A stretch of DNA of 14,736 bases. It comes from an uncultured Chlorobiota bacterium (lineage in GTDB: Bacteria > Bacteroidota > Kapaibacteriia > OLB7). The notes under the pieces were generated by a model, which ran no database searches, was not told the origin of the DNA, and worked only from the letters and a program-made list of their open reading frames with translations. The DNA lies in assembly GCA_946481475.1 (NCBI GenBank), contig CAMLOB010000023.1, forward strand, positions 1-14,736. The letters run 5' to 3'. Numbering within the stretch: the stretch's first letter is position 1; each line of letters starts with the position of its first letter. The position numbers and the translations under genes are program-made. Shown here one piece after another: positions 1-7,611 of this stretch.

Positions 1-93
1 TTCTATCATTCTGCGGTTTTTCTTCAGAAATCCCGGAAAATGTTAATGCCTGGGTCGAGCACGAGAAGTGAAATCCTAACTTTCTCGCAGCCG
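1..93. other. Upstream leader of the dcw cluster, no gene seen
   Basis: This stretch lies before the MraZ-type repeats and holds no convincing open reading frame. It should contain the main promoter of the cluster, because in known mraZ operons the operator lies at or just downstream of the promoter. I could not find a convincing sigma70 pair: TAACTT at 77-82 resembles a -10 box, but the bases 17 upstream do not resemble TTGACA. A short inverted repeat TTCTG/CAGAA (9-13 and 25-29) is too weak to call a terminator. Confidence 0.4.
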
Positions 94-149
94 GTGGGGA
101 AAAGTGGGGAAGAAGTGGTGGGGAAGAGTGGGGAATGGGGAAACGGGGA
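94..149 (+). promoter_or_regulatory. MraZ-box array (operator of the dcw cluster)
   Basis: Four exact copies of GTGGGGA start at 94, 104, 118 and 128, followed by variants ATGGGGA at 135 and ACGGGGA at 143. The first two copies and the third and fourth are each spaced 10 bases apart, one helical turn. MraZ proteins are known to bind direct TGGG-type repeats about 10 bp apart upstream of their own gene, so this array, ending 54 bases before the mraZ start, is very probably the autoregulatory operator. Repeat sequence and spacing are seen directly; binding is inferred. Confidence 0.82.
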
Positions 150-203
150 TGATTGAAAGAATATCGTGAATGAATCGGCCGGTCGATTTCCGGCACTGGA
201 ACC

Positions 204-662
204 ATGTCCTTCTTCAAGGGGCGAGAGACATATTCGGTTGACGACAAGGGACGTCTGGCGATCCCGGCGAAGATGCGCAAGAGCATGTCGCCGGAGGCCG
301 CCGATACCTTTGTGGTGACCCGCGGTCCCGATGAAGATCCGTGCATCTATGCCTATCCGCAGGATGAGTGGAAGAAGATGGAGGAGCAACTTGTGGGACT
401 GAACCAGTACAACGATCAGGATCGGTTCTTCCTCCGCACACTTCTCTACTGGGCCGATGAACTGATGCTGGACAAACAGCATCGCGTGATGCTTCCGAAG
501 GCCCTCGTCGAGTTTGCCGGAATCGAGAAGACGGCGCTGATCATCGGCGCAATGGATCACCTGGAAATCTGGAACCCCGAGATCTTTGAAAGCTATCTGA
601 GCAAGCGCCAGGAATCATACTCCGACGTTGCCGAACGAGTGATGGGTGGAAGACTCCTGTAA
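204..662 (+). CDS. mraZ: Transcriptional regulator MraZ
   Basis: MraZ is a ring-forming DNA-binding protein that represses or tunes its own dcw operon by binding TGGG-type direct repeats. The 152-residue product has the usual length and two AbrB-like half domains. The first has the DxxxR motif D13-D-K-G-R17 in a VDDKGRLAIP context; the second has D90-K-Q-H-R94 followed by VMLPKALVEFAGI. The N-terminus MSFFKGRE is typical, which supports the ATG at 204, although there is no good Shine-Dalgarno (only GGA at 198-200, too close). It is the first gene of the cluster and sits directly behind an array of its expected binding sites. The gap to the rsmH start is 18 bases, so the two are probably cotranscribed. 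Confidence 0.96.
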   Translation: MSFFKGRETYSVDDKGRLAIPAKMRKSMSPEAADTFVVTRGPDEDPCIYAYPQDEWKKMEEQLVGLNQYNDQDRFFLRTLLYWADELMLDKQHRVMLPKALVEFAGIEKTALIIGAMDHLEIWNPEIFESYLSKRQESYSDVAERVMGGRLL

Positions 663-670
663 CTGATGCC

Positions 671-675
671 GGGAG
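671..675 (+). promoter_or_regulatory. Ribosome binding site deciding the rsmH start
   Basis: GGGAG lies five bases before the ATG at 681. The other in-frame ATG, at 666, has no purine-rich stretch at a usable distance, so this site favours 681. The protein that begins MEQPYHIPVMLHEVL also matches the usual RsmH N-terminus. Confidence 0.55.
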
Positions 676-680
676 CCCGT

Positions 681-1613
681 ATGGAACAACCCTATCACAT
701 ACCGGTGATGCTCCACGAAGTTCTCGACGGACTTCGGATCGAATCCGACGGACTCTACTTCGATGGAACGCTCGGAGGCGGAGGACACACCGAAGCGATA
801 CTCGATCGGCTTGGAGAGAATGGACGAGTGATCGCCTGCGATGCCGATCCGGTTGCGATCAGGCGAGCCGAAGAAACCTTCGCCGGTGAGTTGCGATTGC
901 AGATCCGTCACGGATACTTCAGCGATGTCTGCCGTGACCTCGGCAGTGATGAGGCGAAGCTCTCCGGAGTCCTTCTCGATCTCGGAGTCTCAAGCAGGCA
1001 ACTTGACTCCGATCAGATCGGACTCAGCTATCGCGAGGAGATGCCGCTCGACATGAGGTTCGATCCGGAGGAGCGGGATGAATCGGCAGCCCACATCGTG
1101 AACGGATATTCCGCCGAGGATCTGGCAACGCTCCTCAGACGATTCGGTGAGGAGCCGGCCGCGTGGAAGATCGCGCAGGCAATCGCCGTCCGCCGGTTGA
1201 AGGGGAGGATCGCAACGACACGAGAATTGCGCGAGACAATCGAAGGGGTGATTCCCGGTCGCTTTCTCATCAAAACATTGTCAAGAGTCTTCCAGGCTCT
1301 GCGCATCGCCGTCAACGATGAACTGGGTGAACTGGAGCGAGGGCTCGACTGCTTTATCGAAAGGTTGACCGAGGGGGGACGGCTTGCCGTGCTGACCTAC
1401 CACTCGCTTGAAGACCGGATCGTGAAGATGAAGTTTCGCGAAGAGGAGAAGGGCTGCGACTGTCCCCCCGGAGTCCCCGAGTGTACGTGCGGGAGAAAGA
1501 GGCGTCTTCGCCTGATACCCCGCAAAGCCCTTCGACCGACTGACGAGGAGATCAGAATAAACCCGAGAGCGCGAAGCGCAAAGCTGCGGATAGCGGAAAA
1601 GAGAAGTGACTGA
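681..1613 (+). CDS. rsmH: 16S rRNA (cytosine-1402-N4)-methyltransferase RsmH (MraW)
   Basis: RsmH is the SAM-dependent methyltransferase that makes the N4-methyl group of C1402 in the 16S rRNA decoding centre. It acts in the cytoplasm and is a standard second gene of dcw clusters. The 310-residue product starts with HIPVMLHEVL, then shows the SAM-binding glycine loop GTLGGGGHT (residues 29-37), DLGVSS at 100-105, PLDMRFD, FQALRIAVNDEL and LTYHSLEDR (YHSLEDR 240-246). A CDC..CTC cysteine pair group (C259, C261, C268, C270) near the C-terminus is common in the family. I chose ATG 681 over ATG 666 because of the ribosome binding site and N-terminal alignment; the longer form would add five residues. 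The stop is 45 bases before ftsL. Confidence 0.96.
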   Translation: MEQPYHIPVMLHEVLDGLRIESDGLYFDGTLGGGGHTEAILDRLGENGRVIACDADPVAIRRAEETFAGELRLQIRHGYFSDVCRDLGSDEAKLSGVLLDLGVSSRQLDSDQIGLSYREEMPLDMRFDPEERDESAAHIVNGYSAEDLATLLRRFGEEPAAWKIAQAIAVRRLKGRIATTRELRETIEGVIPGRFLIKTLSRVFQALRIAVNDELGELERGLDCFIERLTEGGRLAVLTYHSLEDRIVKMKFREEEKGCDCPPGVPECTCGRKRRLRLIPRKALRPTDEEIRINPRARSAKLRIAEKRSD

Positions 1614-1658
1614 GTAGGTAGAACGAAGAACAGACAGAAGCGACGAGAGAATAGACCG

Positions 1659-2072
1659 ATGCAGGGAGTGCTTCAGCGAAACGGAACAGGGAAGAAAACA
1701 GCGGTGAAGGTGGGCGGAGGCAGGAAAGCCTCCGGCGCGCGCGGCCGACTGGAACTCCCCTTCGGCGAGGAGGGGACGAAGCGTTCATTCCTTCATCGGT
1801 GGAGCGCGGCGGGACTTATCCTTCTGGCTTCGCTTCTCGCCGTTCTCTTCGTTGCCAATGCCATCTACGTCAACGAGCTTCTGAGCAGCGTCACGTCGAT
1901 TGAAGGGGAGCGGGATGAAGTCCGACGCGAGAACGAACGGCTTCGGGGTGAACTGACGCGATTGATGTCGGTTGAACAGATTACCGGGCGGGCCGCCGCC
2001 ATCGGAATGATTCAGCCGGAACGTCCGCCGATCGCCTTGTCGTCGGTGCAGAGCGGAGAAGAAAAAGAATAG
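1659..2072 (+). CDS. ftsL: Cell division protein FtsL (FtsL/DivIC type)
   Basis: FtsL is a small bitopic membrane protein that joins FtsB/DivIC and FtsQ in the divisome and helps activate FtsW-FtsI. Primary sequence is poorly conserved, so the call rests on architecture and position. The 137 residues comprise a basic cytoplasmic tail (about 1-48, with many Lys, Arg and Gly), one membrane helix (about 49-71), and a charged coiled coil (about 72-103, ERDEVRRENERLRGELTRL). These are followed by the typical A-x-x-x-G-M-x-x-P segment (AAAIGMIQP, ending at P120). It lies between rsmH and ftsI, the standard ftsL place. A purine-rich GAGAGA (1645-1650) precedes the ATG. The cytoplasmic tail of nearly 50 residues is on the long side. 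Confidence 0.85.
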   Translation: MQGVLQRNGTGKKTAVKVGGGRKASGARGRLELPFGEEGTKRSFLHRWSAAGLILLASLLAVLFVANAIYVNELLSSVTSIEGERDEVRRENERLRGELTRLMSVEQITGRAAAIGMIQPERPPIALSSVQSGEEKE

Positions 2073-2138
2073 GATACGAGAAGGCTTTTATCAGGGGAGC
2101 CACAACAGGAGCCGTCGAGCGCAGAGGTTGCAATATCA

Positions 2139-4307
2139 GTGCCCGTCAACACTACACATAGCGATGCCGCCGTACCGGCAAGACCGAAGCCTCCGCGTAG
2201 TGGAGTCTGGCGGCTCTATGTCGTTGGCGGACTTCTGGTTCTGGCAACTCTCGGCGTTATCGGGCGGCTCTTTGTGCTGCAGGTGATCAAGGGGGATGAA
2301 TACGCCGCCCTTGCACGGAAGCAGTACGAATCGAAAGCTCCTCTGCAGGCCGACCGCGGCACAATTCTTGACCGCAACGGCACGCTTCTGGCCGCAAACG
2401 TTCCGGCCCTCTCCTTTGCCGTCGATCCGAATCACGTGGAAGATCCCGATCTGCTTGCCCGAACCTTTGCAAAGGAATTCGGCGGAGATGTCGAAGAATG
2501 GAAAAAGAAGGTCACGGCCCCGAACACATCTTTTATATGGATCAAGAGAAAAGTGGTCGGCGAGGCGATCAACAGGGTCAGAAAGATTGATGACGACGGA
2601 CTGATCACGATCTCCGAACCTCTGCGGCGATTCGAGTACGGAACGTTCGGTGCCCAGGTGGTCGGTTGCGTCAATCTGGACAACCAGGGGCTGAGCGGCG
2701 TCGAGTTGTTCTACGATGAAGTGTTGCGCGGCGAGGACGGATATATGGTGATGCAGCGGGATGCCGTCGGTCGCCGCCGTCCCGATGTCGATCTTCCCCG
2801 CGTCGATCCGGAACACGGCGAGACGTTGCAGTTAACGATCGACATCACGATGCAGAGCGTGGTGGAGGACGAGCTGGCCCGCGGTGTGAAGGAGGCCGAT
2901 GCCGCTTCCGGTACCGCCCTGGCTTTGAACCCGAAGACCGGAGAGATTCTGGCGATGGCCAGCTTCCCCTCGTTCGATCCGAATGATCCGGGAGAGTCGG
3001 ATCTCTCCAACGTCCGTCCCCGCAGCGTTACCGACACGTACGAGCCGGGATCGACGATGAAGGGGATCACCGCCGCTGCGGTTCTGGAAGAAGGTGTGGT
3101 GACGCCCGAGGAGATGATCGACGGCGAAGGAGGAGAACTCCGTTTGCCGGATGGACATGTGATTCGCGACGACCATGCGCTCGGCCTGGTCTCGTTCGCC
3201 GAAGCCTTCCGCTGGTCGAGCAACGTGATCTTCTCGAAAGTGGCCGATCGACTCGAACCCTCCAGCTTCTACCGCTACGTTCGTGATTTCGGATTCGGTA
3301 TCTCGACCGGAATCGATCTGCCGGGTGAAGTGCGGGGAGAGGTGAAGAAGCCGGAAGAGTTCAGCGAGGAGACACAGAAGTTCATGGCCTACGGCTATCA
3401 GCTCGCGGTCACTCCCCTTCAGCTTGCGGTCGCCTACGGCGCCATCGCGAACGGAGGACTGGTGATGCGTCCCCACATCCTCAAGCGGCGTATTGCGCCG
3501 GATGGAGAAGTGATCGAGGAAGTGGAACCACAGGAGTTGCGACGGGTGATCAGCCAGGAGACCGCTATTGCGGTTCGGCGGATGCTGGTTGATGTTGTGG
3601 ACAACGGTACCGGAGGAGCTGCGCAGGCGCGGAGCATTCAGGTTGCCGGAAAGACCGGTACGGCGCAGATACTGCACGAGGGGAGCTACGGGGGGAATCG
3701 CTACAACGCCTCCTTCGTCGGCTTCTTCCCGGCGGATGATCCGGAGATCGTGTTGCTGGTGCTGCTGAGCGAACCGAAGAACGGATACTACGGCGGCCAG
3801 GTTGCCGCGCCGATCTTCGCCTCGATCGCCCGGCGGATCATCAACGCCACCATGGTCGATGAGAAGCCGGCAATGGTGCAGGTTGCCGATGAGTCGGATG
3901 AAGGGGCGGAGGAAGATCAGGAGAGCGAAGTCGATAACGTCGTGCAGGTTGTTGTTCCCGATCTGCGGGGACTCGAGCGTGAGGGTGCTCTGCGGATCGC
4001 TCTCTCCCACCGTCTGAAAATATCGGCGACCGGCCAGGGAGATCGTGTGCTGAAACAGCAGCCGGCTCCGGGAGCATCGGTCGACCCGCGAGGAGTGATC
4101 CATCTCCACTTCGGCGATGTAGAGGAATACGGGATCGTTCCGGACGTTCGCGGAATGACGACCAGACGGGCCCTGGCGGTTCTGAACGAGTTCGGATTGC
4201 ATCCCAGAGTTTCCGGAAAGATTGGCGGAGTGATCGGAGAACAACATCCTTCCCCCGGCACTCGGGTGAGTCGGGAAGGGGAGCGGATCGTACTGAAATG
4301 CCGGTGA
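2139..4307 (+). CDS. ftsI: Septal peptidoglycan transpeptidase FtsI (class B PBP) with two PASTA domains
   Basis: This is the division-specific D,D-transpeptidase (PBP3/PBP2x/SpoVD type) that crosslinks septal peptidoglycan outside the cytoplasmic membrane, paired with FtsW. The 722 residues contain a short cytoplasmic tail, one signal-anchor helix (about 26-47) and the dimerisation domain opening with R73-GTILDRNG. The transpeptidase domain shows all three active-site motifs: S305-T-M-K308 (SxxK, nucleophile S305), S360-S-N362 (SxN) and K505-T-G507. An acidic linker (about 586-602, rich in Glu and Asp) leads to two PASTA domains, about 604-660 (VVVPDLRG) and 665-721 (GIVPDVRG). The start is GTG, with AGAGG at 2123-2127. 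PASTA-bearing FtsI is usual in Gram-positives and also found in Bacteroidetes-like phyla. Confidence 0.95.
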   Translation: MPVNTTHSDAAVPARPKPPRSGVWRLYVVGGLLVLATLGVIGRLFVLQVIKGDEYAALARKQYESKAPLQADRGTILDRNGTLLAANVPALSFAVDPNHVEDPDLLARTFAKEFGGDVEEWKKKVTAPNTSFIWIKRKVVGEAINRVRKIDDDGLITISEPLRRFEYGTFGAQVVGCVNLDNQGLSGVELFYDEVLRGEDGYMVMQRDAVGRRRPDVDLPRVDPEHGETLQLTIDITMQSVVEDELARGVKEADAASGTALALNPKTGEILAMASFPSFDPNDPGESDLSNVRPRSVTDTYEPGSTMKGITAAAVLEEGVVTPEEMIDGEGGELRLPDGHVIRDDHALGLVSFAEAFRWSSNVIFSKVADRLEPSSFYRYVRDFGFGISTGIDLPGEVRGEVKKPEEFSEETQKFMAYGYQLAVTPLQLAVAYGAIANGGLVMRPHILKRRIAPDGEVIEEVEPQELRRVISQETAIAVRRMLVDVVDNGTGGAAQARSIQVAGKTGTAQILHEGSYGGNRYNASFVGFFPADDPEIVLLVLLSEPKNGYYGGQVAAPIFASIARRIINATMVDEKPAMVQVADESDEGAEEDQESEVDNVVQVVVPDLRGLEREGALRIALSHRLKISATGQGDRVLKQQPAPGASVDPRGVIHLHFGDVEEYGIVPDVRGMTTRRALAVLNEFGLHPRVSGKIGGVIGEQHPSPGTRVSREGERIVLKCR

Positions 4308-4462
4308 TTCCGGTATCGATCCCACTCACAGTCGGAGGGAGAGCTTCGGCAACGGAATGTTGTTGCAAGGCGACTCGAGATCAACAGGCATAATCGTATC
4401 AGACAGACATATCAGACAGAGACAACGGCAAATCGCAGAGAGAAGGAGCAAAGGTATCCGGA
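4308..4462. other. ftsI-murE spacer with a short direct repeat
   Basis: This 155-base spacer has no supported gene. It holds TATCAGACAGA twice (4397-4407 and 4410-4420, period 13). The possible small hairpin GCAAC/GTTGC (4349-4353 and 4362-4366) has no T tract and is not called a terminator. The 3' end carries AAAGG at 4450-4454, eight bases before the murE GTG. An internal promoter is possible but I see no clear -35/-10 pair. Confidence 0.4.
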
Positions 4463-5983
4463 GTGAAGTCCCTGACATCCATACTGACCGTACTGACCGA
4501 GGTCATCGCCATTCGCGGAGATGTCGAGCGGAACGTGCGCGCCCTCAGGTACGACAGCCGGAACGTGGGGAAGGGAGATCTGTTCGTGGCGGTCAACGGA
4601 CCGGACGACCGGGCGCTCGGGTTTGTCCCCGACGCTATTGCTGCCGGAGCAGAGACGATACTGCTGGACGATCCGGAACACATGCCGGAGAAGGCCGAAG
4701 GGGCCACGTGGATACTTGTCCGTGATGCCCGCAAGGCAATGGCCGAGGCGGCCGCCTTCATGTTCAATTATCCGATGCAGGACCTGACGCTCTACGGGGT
4801 GACCGGGACAAACGGCAAGACGACTACCGCCCATGTGCTCCGCTCGATCCTGAACGGACACGGCGAGCCGACCGGTATGATCGGTACGCTCGGTATGACG
4901 ATCGAAACGACAATGCCGACCGGCTACACCACGCCCGAGGCGCCCGAACTGATGAGTATGCTGGCGGAGATGAAGCTCGCCGGAATGAAGAACGTGGTGA
5001 TGGAAGTCTCTTCGCACGCTCTGACATTGAAACGCGTAGACGGACTCCGGTTCGCCGGAGGAATCTTTACCAATATCACGCAGGACCATCTCGATTTTCA
5101 CACAACATTCGAGGACTATCTCAATGCAAAGAAAAGCTTCTTCGACCGACTCGACGCACATGCACATGCAGTGGTCAACATCGACGACGTACACGGAACC
5201 GCAATGGCACGCGACAGTCATGCCGCGATCATTCGATATGGATACGGAGCAGATGCCGACCTCCGCATCAGTGACGCCGATCTCGCTCCCGACGGTTCCT
5301 CCTGGATCGTAACGGTCTCCGAATCTCTCGGCGGAGGGAGCCTGGCGCTCCGTTCGTCGCTGCCGGGGAACTTCAATGTGATGAATATCACCGCAGCGTG
5401 CGGACTGGCCATTGCCGCAGGAGTTGATCGCGGGGAACTTCCCGCTCTCGTCTCGCTGCTGCAACCGGTTCCGGGACGAATGGAGACGATAGCTCTGCCG
5501 AAAGGGGGGACCGCTGTGGTCGACTATGCCCACACGCCCGATGCCCTGAAGATGTTGCTGGAGACGACTCACGACTTTCTCGGATCGGGACGATTGCTGG
5601 TCGTCTTCGGTTGCGGAGGAGATCGGGATCGGGGGAAACGACCGATGATGGGGGAGATCGCTGCCGGACTGGCCGATCATATCTACCTGACCTCGGATAA
5701 TCCGCGGAACGAGAAACCGGAGTCGATTATCGACGAGATCGCCGCAGGAATTCCCTCCGGCAGTGTCCCGGTTGAGCGGATCGTCGATCGCCGCCGCGCC
5801 ATCGAGGCCGCGCTGCAGGAGGTGACGGCCGATGATATTCTGGTGATTGCCGGAAAGGGACACGAGACCTATCAGATCATCGGCTCCGAACGACGCGATT
5901 TTGACGATCGAGAAGTCGTCAGAGAATGGAAGAGCAAGACAAGTGCAGATTCACGGGAACAGAACCGGAATACAGGCAGATGA
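4463..5983 (+). CDS. murE: UDP-MurNAc-L-Ala-D-Glu : meso-diaminopimelate ligase MurE
   Basis: MurE adds the third stem-peptide residue to UDP-MurNAc-L-Ala-D-Glu in an ATP-dependent cytoplasmic reaction. The 506-residue product has the N-terminal UMP-binding domain (SRNVGKGDLFVAVNG), the ATP-binding loop G115-TNGKTT-121, EVSSHAL, TNITQDHLDFH and the expected carbamylated lysine at K223 (YLNAKKSFF). The C-terminal motif D412-N-P-R415, followed by NEKPE, is the signature of meso-diaminopimelate-adding enzymes, in contrast to lysine-adding ones. It starts at GTG with AAAGG at 4450-4454. Its last codons overlap murF as ATGA, which suggests translational coupling. The C-terminal tail after VVREW is polar and low in conservation. 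Confidence 0.96.
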   Translation: MKSLTSILTVLTEVIAIRGDVERNVRALRYDSRNVGKGDLFVAVNGPDDRALGFVPDAIAAGAETILLDDPEHMPEKAEGATWILVRDARKAMAEAAAFMFNYPMQDLTLYGVTGTNGKTTTAHVLRSILNGHGEPTGMIGTLGMTIETTMPTGYTTPEAPELMSMLAEMKLAGMKNVVMEVSSHALTLKRVDGLRFAGGIFTNITQDHLDFHTTFEDYLNAKKSFFDRLDAHAHAVVNIDDVHGTAMARDSHAAIIRYGYGADADLRISDADLAPDGSSWIVTVSESLGGGSLALRSSLPGNFNVMNITAACGLAIAAGVDRGELPALVSLLQPVPGRMETIALPKGGTAVVDYAHTPDALKMLLETTHDFLGSGRLLVVFGCGGDRDRGKRPMMGEIAAGLADHIYLTSDNPRNEKPESIIDEIAAGIPSGSVPVERIVDRRRAIEAALQEVTADDILVIAGKGHETYQIIGSERRDFDDREVVREWKSKTSADSREQNRNTGR

Positions 5984-7452
5984 GAAATACTACTGTTCAG
6001 CACCTTCTTGATATTCTGAACGGAGAATTTGTCGGTTCTCCGGCCTCACGTCGCCGAAGCGTCAAAGGGGTCTCGACCGATACACGTTCTTTGAAAAAAG
6101 GAGAAGTCTTTGTTGCCGTCAAAGGGGAAAATTTTGACGGGCATGATTTCGTGAAACAGGCCGCCGGAAAAGGGGCGCAGGCGGCCGTCGTCGCATACGA
6201 CTGGCATCTGGTGAACAGCCGGAAGAAGTGGCGAATTCCTCTTCTGGTTGTGCGCGATACGATCGAGGCCTACGGCCGGATCGCCGCGGACCACCGCCGG
6301 TCGTTCGACATCCCGGTGATCGCCGTTGCCGGATCCAGCGGCAAAACCTCCACCAAGGAGATGATCGCCTCGGTCCTCTCGCAGAAGTTCAACGTGCTGA
6401 AGACCGAAAAGAATTTCAACAACCGGATCGGTGTGCCGGCCACGCTTCTGCAACTGAACGGGAAGCATGAGGTTGCCGTCATCGAGATCGGAACGAACAT
6501 GCCGGGGGAGATCGCCGCCCTCTGCCGCGCCGCCGAACCGACCCACGGCATCATCACCAATATCGGATACGAACATCTTGAGTTCCTCGGTTCCATCGAA
6601 GGAGTCGCTCACGAAGAAGGGGCCCTCTTCAAGTGGCTCGCCGCCCATGGCGGGACTTCCTTCGTCAACCTCGACGATCCGATTATCACTGAAATGGCCG
6701 AAGGTCTCGGAACAACGGTAACGTATGGCCGGACCAGGCGAGCAGACTGTCAGGTGAAAATCGGAAAGCTGAACGACGAGGGGGCGCCGAAGGTCGAGAT
6801 CGTGAACAACCGACGGAAGAACGTCAAGCAGATCTCCCTGCAATTACATACGCCGGGCAAACATACCGCCTCCAATGCCCTGGCCGCCGCCGCTGTCGGG
6901 TTTTCGCTCGGCGTTCCCCCAACCCGGATCAGGAAAGGACTCGAGGAGTACAGACCTGCGGTCGAAACGACCGGAGGGTATGCCCGGCTCGGACTGTTAC
7001 GACTTGATGATGGGGGACGGGTGCTGAACGATACGTACAATGCCAATCCCGACTCGGTTCGCGTCGCCCTGGAAACCCTTGTCGGCATCAAGACGGGAAG
7101 AAAGGGGAAGCGGATCGCCGTCCTGGCCGATATGGCCGAACTGGGCAAGTATGCCCCGGAAGAACATCGCAAGGTCGGAGAGATGATTCCGGAGATGAAG
7201 AAGATCGATGTCGCCATCTTTTTCGGACGGAATATGCGCCGGGCCTACGAGGCGATTGCCCTGGCCGACCGTCCGGCCCGCGTCACCTCCTTCTTCTTCA
7301 GAAAGAAGGAAAACCTGATTCGCGTACTCAACAGCATCCGCACTCCGAACGATGTCGTTCTGGTGAAAGGATCGCGGAGCATGAAGATGGAGGAAATTGT
7401 GGAGGGAATGCGGGATGCAATGGAAAATTCAAAAGGAAAAATCAAACAATAG
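5980..7452 (+). CDS. murF: UDP-MurNAc-tripeptide : D-alanyl-D-alanine ligase MurF
   Basis: MurF adds D-Ala-D-Ala to the UDP-MurNAc-tripeptide, the last cytoplasmic step of the nucleotide precursor. The 490-residue product has the N-terminal domain (STDTRSLKKGEVFVAVKGENFDGHDF), the ATP loop G118-SSGKTS-124 followed by TKEM, EIGTNMPGEI, TNIGYEHLEF, and the MurF hallmark N350-DTYNANP-357. An upstream ATG at 5926 is in frame, but ATG 5980 gives the natural N-terminus (MRNTTVQHLLDIL) and overlaps the murE stop as ATGA, so it is preferred. The last codons are unusually A-rich (MENSKGKIKQ) and contain a sequence that recurs in the spacer downstream. Confidence 0.95.
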   Translation: MRNTTVQHLLDILNGEFVGSPASRRRSVKGVSTDTRSLKKGEVFVAVKGENFDGHDFVKQAAGKGAQAAVVAYDWHLVNSRKKWRIPLLVVRDTIEAYGRIAADHRRSFDIPVIAVAGSSGKTSTKEMIASVLSQKFNVLKTEKNFNNRIGVPATLLQLNGKHEVAVIEIGTNMPGEIAALCRAAEPTHGIITNIGYEHLEFLGSIEGVAHEEGALFKWLAAHGGTSFVNLDDPIITEMAEGLGTTVTYGRTRRADCQVKIGKLNDEGAPKVEIVNNRRKNVKQISLQLHTPGKHTASNALAAAAVGFSLGVPPTRIRKGLEEYRPAVETTGGYARLGLLRLDDGGRVLNDTYNANPDSVRVALETLVGIKTGRKGKRIAVLADMAELGKYAPEEHRKVGEMIPEMKKIDVAIFFGRNMRRAYEAIALADRPARVTSFFFRKKENLIRVLNSIRTPNDVVLVKGSRSMKMEEIVEGMRDAMENSKGKIKQ

Positions 7453-7603
7453 AGAAGGTAGAGATCGGGATGTCGGTAGCAGGGGATGAAGAGCGTTCAC
7501 CATTCAAAAGTAAAAATCAACAAGAGGTTGAGGTGGTTGCGAGGGGTCGGAGCATACATCAGGGTGTCCTGCATTTTGAATTTTTCATTTTTCATTTTGA
7601 ATT
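7427..7603. repeat. AT-rich repeat cluster across the murF end and the murF-mraY spacer
   Basis: ATTCAAAAG(G/T)AAAAATCAA occurs at 7427-7445, inside the last codons of murF, and again at 7502-7520, with 18 of 19 bases identical. CATTTTGAATT occurs twice as a direct repeat at 7572-7582 and 7593-7603, and is the inverse of the AATTCAAAA core of the first pair, so the spacer can fold into long-range hairpins. It is strikingly AT-rich compared with the GC-rich genes around it. Apart from these repeats the 159-base spacer shows no gene. Function is unknown; it may be a spread spacer repeat or an RNA structure ahead of mraY. Confidence 0.7.
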
Positions 7604-7611
7604 GAACTGAT

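Noticed and set aside
54..82. Sigma70 promoter before mraZ
   Set aside because: A TAACTT at 77-82 lacks a convincing -35 partner, so a promoter could not be supported.
1455..1512. Zinc-finger-like cysteine group in RsmH as something unusual
   Set aside because: The CxC...CxC segment is a common feature of RsmH proteins in many phyla.
2832..4325. Long open frame on the - strand (497 codons) opposite ftsI
   Set aside because: It is a shadow of ftsI: no family motif, and the + strand frame carries all PBP active-site motifs.
4349..4366. Terminator hairpin after ftsI
   Set aside because: Only a five base pair stem and no T tract.
4412..5863. Long open frame on the - strand (483 codons) opposite murE
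   Set aside because: Shadow of murE caused by GC-rich codon bias; the + strand product has every MurE signature.
5926..5979. Upstream ATG for murF
   Set aside because: It adds 18 residues lacking MurF similarity and overlaps murE deeply, while ATG 5980 gives the typical ATGA junction.
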